DNA from: JAFMDF01 sp965277445
GTDB lineage: Bacteria > Bacteroidota > Bacteroidia > Chitinophagales > Saprospiraceae
Length of the DNA stretch: 64,000 bases
Reading direction: 5' to 3'
NCBI GenBank assembly: GCA_965277445.1
Contig: CBDICY010000032.1
Location: 1,240,001 to 1,304,000, forward strand
The position numbers and the translations under genes are program-made. The notes below the pieces were generated by a model. It had not been told where the DNA came from. It saw only the letters and a program-made list of their open reading frames with translations, and did no database searches. The number at the start of each line of letters is the position of its first letter. The stretch's first letter is position 1. Below are positions 60,385 to 64,000 of this stretch, one piece after another.

Positions 60385-61668
60385 ATGAAAAAAGTCGTTT
60401 TAATAGATGGTTGCCGAACGCCGTTTTTACGGTCTGGTACCGATTATATGGATTTAATGTCTTATCAATTAGGTCAATTTGCCATCAAAGGTTTATTGGT
60501 GAAAACGGGTATTGACCCTAAAATAGTAGATTCGGTGGCGATGGGTTGTGTCATTGCCAATATCAAAACGCCCAATGTGGCTAGAGAAGCTGCTTTGACG
60601 GCAGGCATTCCAAATACAACGCCTTGTCATACGGTATCACAAGCTTGTATTTCTGCCAATCGAGCCATTGCAGATGGTTGCTTGGAAATTATGACTGGGC
60701 AATCGGATATTGTCATTGCAGGTGGTATTGACCATACTTCGGATACGCCGATTCAGTTTCCTCGAAAAATGCGGAAGAAATTGTTTAAAGCACAACGGCT
60801 CAAAACGATAATGGACAATCTAAAATTTGTCTTTTCGCTACGCCCATCTGATTTTGCGCCCGAACGTCCGCAAGTTGCGGAATATACTACCGACCGAGTC
60901 ATGGGGCAAGATTGTGATATTATGGCCGCTAGTTTTGGCATTACTCGAAAAGACCAAGATCAATTTGCGGTTCGTTCTCACCAATTAGCAGCTAAAGCAC
61001 ATGAGGAAGGGCATTTACCCGCAGAAATGGTCGAAGTAACCATTCCACCAAAATTTAAACCAATCAATCGAGATAATGGCGTTCGAGGAAATTCTACTAT
61101 AGAAAAAGTTGCTAAACTAAGACCTGCTTTTGATAGAAAATTTGGGACTTTGACTGCTGCTAATTCTTCTTTTTTAACAGATGGTGCATCGGCTACTTTA
61201 TTAATGTCCGAAGAAAAAGCCAAGGAATTAGGCCTAACCCCAAAAGCAGAAGTGGTTGCCTTCGCCTTTACTGGTCAAAGTTTAGAAGATGAATTATTAT
61301 TAGGCCCCGCTTATGCCGTTTCTAAAGTGCTTAAAAAAGCAGGAATGGAATTGAACGATATGGATGTGATTGAATTCCATGAAGCCTTTGCAGGGCAGAT
61401 TTTAACTAATCTAAAGGCCTTGGCTTCCGATGAATTTGCGCAGAAAAATTTAGGAAGAGCTAAAGCAGTTGGCGAAGTGGACCAAAGTAAATTTAATTTG
61501 TGGGGCGGTTCTTTATCCATCGGTCACCCTTTTGGGGCAACAGGTGGGCGGATTATGACGACTTGCGCAAACCGTTTACAACATGAAGGTGGGAAATATG
61601 GGATATTAGCGGCTTGTGCTGCTGGGGCGCATGGACATGCTATGATTTTGAAGCGATATGAGGCATAG
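60385..61668 (+). CDS. fadI: Acetyl-CoA acyltransferase (thiolase), FadI type
   Basis: 427 residues; cleaves 3-ketoacyl-CoA to acetyl-CoA at the end of each beta-oxidation round. Active-site residues: Cys88 (VSQACISANRA), His332 (EFHEAFAG), His381 (GHPFGATG) and Cys411 (AACAAGAHGH). The NVAREAAL and HTVSQACISAN segments match the FadI/mitochondrial HADHB group rather than FadA. fadJ follows 75 bases later on the same strand, forming the expected two-gene unit for the oxidation complex. Confidence 0.9.
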   Translation: MKKVVLIDGCRTPFLRSGTDYMDLMSYQLGQFAIKGLLVKTGIDPKIVDSVAMGCVIANIKTPNVAREAALTAGIPNTTPCHTVSQACISANRAIADGCLEIMTGQSDIVIAGGIDHTSDTPIQFPRKMRKKLFKAQRLKTIMDNLKFVFSLRPSDFAPERPQVAEYTTDRVMGQDCDIMAASFGITRKDQDQFAVRSHQLAAKAHEEGHLPAEMVEVTIPPKFKPINRDNGVRGNSTIEKVAKLRPAFDRKFGTLTAANSSFLTDGASATLLMSEEKAKELGLTPKAEVVAFAFTGQSLEDELLLGPAYAVSKVLKKAGMELNDMDVIEFHEAFAGQILTNLKALASDEFAQKNLGRAKAVGEVDQSKFNLWGGSLSIGHPFGATGGRIMTTCANRLQHEGGKYGILAACAAGAHGHAMILKRYEA

Positions 61669-61670
61669 AT

Positions 61671-61708
61671 AACGATGAATGATAAATGATGAACGATGAA
61701 TTCGATAA
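61671..61708 (+). repeat. Word array (GATGAATGATAAATGATGAAC type) between fadI and fadJ
   Basis: taacgatgaatgataaatga then tgaacgatgaattcgataac begins 2 bases after the fadI stop. No reverse-complement arm is present, so it is a single-arm member of the word-array family. Confidence 0.5.
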
Positions 61709-61743
61709 CAAAATGCTGTAAAAAATAAACTACACTTAACATC

Positions 61744-63870
61744 ATGGAAATAAAAGACTTTTTAACAATAGAAAAAAACGACGGCATTGCGACCCTCTGG
61801 TTAGATAATAAAAAAGAGAAAATGAATGTCGTTTCACCAAGTGTCATTGACATCTTTGGGCAGATATTCGAGCAGATGGAAAATGACAACGAAGTAAAAG
61901 CAGTCATTTTTATTAGTGGTAAAAAGGATTTTATGGCTGGAGCAGATATTAAGTCTTTTGCCATTGAAAAAAAGGGGGACTTTCGACCGATTCAAAAGTC
62001 AGGGCATGATACTTTGGATAAGATAGAAAATAGTAAAAAATTATATATCTCAGCGGTGCATGGAACGGCTTTTGGGCTCGGAACAGAATTATCTTTAGCT
62101 TGTCATGCTCGAATTGCAACCAATCATCCCAATACTAAATTTGGCTTACCAGAAGTAAAAGTGGGTATTTTGCCTGGCGGTGGCGGCACACAGCGGCTGC
62201 CTCGATTAGTCGGTATTCAAAAGGCTTTGGATATGATGCTAACGGGTAAAAACATCTATGCGGTACCCGCCAAAAGAATGGGCTTGGTAGATGAATTGAC
62301 TGCTCCAGGCAAATTACATCAAGCGGCAACCATGTTTGCCAAACGCTTACTAAAATCACCTATCAAAAGGAAGTCAAAATTGTCTTTTGCAGAAAAATTA
62401 TTAGAAGGGAATCCAATTGGACGATCTATTTTATTCAAGCAAGCCAGAAAAATGGCTTTGAAGCAATCCCAAGGCAATTATCCTGCTATTCCTGCTATTC
62501 TAGATTGTGTGGAAACGGGAATTAAAAAAGGCATGAAGGCAGGATATGAAAAGGAATTGGAATTGTTTGAGATGTTATTATTAACACCAGAAAGTAAAGC
62601 TTTACGGTCTATTTTCTTTGCATCCACCGATAATAAAAAGAATCCTTACGGAAAAGAAAAAGCAACTTCTTTGAATACTTTAGGCATGATTGGCGCAGGA
62701 TTTATGGGGGCTGGTATTACCGAAATTTCTGTTAATAAAGGCATTGATGTTTTATTAAAAGATATTAAACCTGATGGAATTACTGCTACTAAAAAAGAGA
62801 TTTGGAAAGGGCTGGCTAAAAAAATGAAACGAAAATCTATTACCAAACCACAAGCCGAAGAAATTATCGGTCGTGTAAATGGGCAACTCACTTATGATAA
62901 TTTTGATACCGCCGACATTGTGATTGAAGCCGTTTTGGAAAGAATGGACTTGAAAAAACGAATTATTGCCGATATAGAAAAGCATTGTACCGACGATGTG
63001 ATTATTGCAACCAATACTTCTTCTTTGTCCGTTACCGAAATGGCAAGTCATTCGACCAAGCCAGAAATGGTCATTGGTATGCACTACTTCTCCCCTGTTC
63101 CTAAAATGCCTTTATTGGAAATTGTTAAAACAGATAAAACGGCGGATTCCGTCATTGCCTCTTGCTATGAATTTGGTTTAAAACAAGGCAAAACTTGTAT
63201 TGTCGTTAAAGATAGCCCTGGCTTTTATGTCAATCGAATCTTAGGGCCTTATATGAATGAGAGTTTATTGCTATTAGATGAAGGTGTGGCGATTGAAGCG
63301 ATTGATAAAGCCATGAAAAAGAAAGGATTTCCAGTTGGACCGATTACTTTATTTGACCAAGTAGGACTAGATATTGCAGCGCATGTGGTGGATAGTAGTC
63401 GGAAAATAGTAGCAAATAGAAATGGTTTTACTATTAGTGATAGTGTGATTAAGATGTTTGAAGCAGGAAGATTAGGGCGTAAGAATGGCAATGGCTTTTA
63501 TAAATACGATGAAAAAGGAAAGAAACAAGCGCCTGATACAAGTGCTTATCAATTTTTCAAAGGAAAAGGTGGTACTACGATGGATATAGAAACCATTCAA
63601 AATCGTTGTTTGTATTTGATGTTTAATGAAGCTGTTTTATGTTTGGACGAAGGCATTATTGCGAATCCTACTGATGGTGATTTAGGAGCGGTTTTCGGTA
63701 CTGGATTTTTACCATTTACTGGTGGTCCTTTTCGATATATGGATCAATTAGGTATTGCGAATGTTGTAAAAACGATGAACGATTTAGCTAGTAAATATGG
63801 GGAAAAATTTAAACCTGCCAATATGTTGGTGGATATGGTAACTAAGGGGAATCAGTTTCATGATGCTTAG
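61744..63870 (+). CDS. fadJ: Fatty acid oxidation complex alpha subunit (enoyl-CoA hydratase / 3-hydroxyacyl-CoA dehydrogenase)
   Basis: 708 residues. N-terminal crotonase (1 to about 285): KDFMAGADIKSF oxyanion hole, GTAFGLGTELSLACHARIA and GLPEVKVGILPGGGGTQRLP with the catalytic Glu residues. Then a hydroxyacyl-CoA dehydrogenase: NAD-binding GMIGAGFMGAGI (about 312-323), TNTSSLSVTEMA, GMHYFSPVPKMPLLEIV with the catalytic His, and the two C-terminal helical domains (GFYVNRILGPYMNESLLLLDEG). It hydrates enoyl-CoA and oxidises 3-hydroxyacyl-CoA, handing product to the FadI thiolase upstream. Confidence 0.93.
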   Translation: MEIKDFLTIEKNDGIATLWLDNKKEKMNVVSPSVIDIFGQIFEQMENDNEVKAVIFISGKKDFMAGADIKSFAIEKKGDFRPIQKSGHDTLDKIENSKKLYISAVHGTAFGLGTELSLACHARIATNHPNTKFGLPEVKVGILPGGGGTQRLPRLVGIQKALDMMLTGKNIYAVPAKRMGLVDELTAPGKLHQAATMFAKRLLKSPIKRKSKLSFAEKLLEGNPIGRSILFKQARKMALKQSQGNYPAIPAILDCVETGIKKGMKAGYEKELELFEMLLLTPESKALRSIFFASTDNKKNPYGKEKATSLNTLGMIGAGFMGAGITEISVNKGIDVLLKDIKPDGITATKKEIWKGLAKKMKRKSITKPQAEEIIGRVNGQLTYDNFDTADIVIEAVLERMDLKKRIIADIEKHCTDDVIIATNTSSLSVTEMASHSTKPEMVIGMHYFSPVPKMPLLEIVKTDKTADSVIASCYEFGLKQGKTCIVVKDSPGFYVNRILGPYMNESLLLLDEGVAIEAIDKAMKKKGFPVGPITLFDQVGLDIAAHVVDSSRKIVANRNGFTISDSVIKMFEAGRLGRKNGNGFYKYDEKGKKQAPDTSAYQFFKGKGGTTMDIETIQNRCLYLMFNEAVLCLDEGIIANPTDGDLGAVFGTGFLPFTGGPFRYMDQLGIANVVKTMNDLASKYGEKFKPANMLVDMVTKGNQFHDA

Positions 63871-63907
63871 GAACGGATAAAATAATTTGAATAATTAATG
63901 CTTGATT

Positions 63908-63970
63908 TCCCCACGAATTTAAAGCCCCCACGGATAATAAATGTTTAACTTATTGTTTCGTCGTTACTTA
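63908..63970. repeat. Dispersed intergenic repeat, copy C (rearranged)
   Basis: tccccacgaatttaaagccc then ccacggataataaatg, followed by aacttattgtttcgtcgtta. The CCCCAC block is inverted relative to the TTATT..GTTAC block compared with copies A and B. It follows fadJ; the window ends 30 bases later. Confidence 0.5.
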
Positions 63971-64000
63971 TTTTTAGTATTAACTGGTCAATCCTTTGGA

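Noticed and set aside
61524..61964. 146-residue minus-strand frame spanning the fadI-fadJ junction
   Set aside because: Antisense to both genes' ends and passes through the word array; not a credible gene.

Overview
This 64 kb window is AT-rich chromosomal DNA of a member of the Bacteroidota, most likely a Saprospiria-type marine or aquatic gliding bacterium (the class is an inference). The phylum call rests on several independent signs: a MurF-alanine racemase fusion; gliding/type IX secretion genes gldM, gldN and gldD and a PorE-type OmpA protein; promoters of the Bacteroidota form (TTG, 19-21 bases, TAnnTTTG); no obvious Shine-Dalgarno sequences; and secreted proteins that nearly all begin with Gln after signal peptidase I cleavage. 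No rRNA, tRNA, CRISPR array, insertion sequence or prophage was recognised.

Layout. 1-2.4 kb: three tandem glutaminyl cyclase (M28) lipoprotein genes, the first a pseudogene. 2.7-6.3 kb: a four-domain lipoprotein (cytochrome c, PA14, beta-propeller, DUF1080). 6.4-10.4 kb: M28 carboxypeptidase, a candidate small RNA, an AlkA-type glycosylase and a multi-HhH protein. 11-21 kb: citrate synthase of the mitochondrial type, an MtfA-like protein without its HExxH motif, the PorE-like protein, hydrolase, TM2/SHOCT and CBS-ACT proteins, thioesterase, metal ABC ATPase and a beta-barrel. 21.6-27.5 kb: glucosaminidase-LysM, SH3 lipoprotein, OmpA protein, metF. 28-36.5 kb: purD with a possibly structured leader, murF-alr, and three consecutive parvulin/SurA-type chaperones. 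36.6-42.9 kb: pentapeptide and TPR proteins, uvrB, M20 peptidase. 43-48.9 kb: fadH with a TetR regulator, S41 protease, SH3-like exported protein and its broken paralogue. 48.9-55.1 kb: MsbA-type exporter, gldN, gldM, a cysteine-less ArsC-like protein and gldD. 55.1-60 kb: a long gene-free stretch with a candidate ncRNA, a metzincin with TIG and dockerin-like modules, and a DUF547 lipoprotein. 60.4-63.9 kb: the fadI-fadJ beta-oxidation pair.

How the genes fit together. Many genes serve the cell envelope: the secretion motor (gldM/N/D, PorE-like), periplasmic folding (PpiC/SurA cluster), N-terminal pyroglutamate formation (glutaminyl cyclases acting on Gln-starting exported proteins), wall turnover (glucosaminidase, MurF-Alr) and secreted peptidases. 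fadH, its TetR neighbour, and fadI-fadJ form a fatty acid degradation theme, feeding acetyl-CoA to citrate synthase.

The least explained signal is in the spaces between genes. More than a dozen gaps carry quasi-periodic arrays of short words, many followed by a diverged reverse-complement copy so that the transcript could form a long hairpin. The words differ between loci but the architecture is the same, and they usually abut a stop or start codon. Other non-coding signals are a small-RNA-like unit at 8.06-8.17 kb, a second at 55.23-55.60 kb, a possibly switch-like purD leader and a bulged hairpin before metF.
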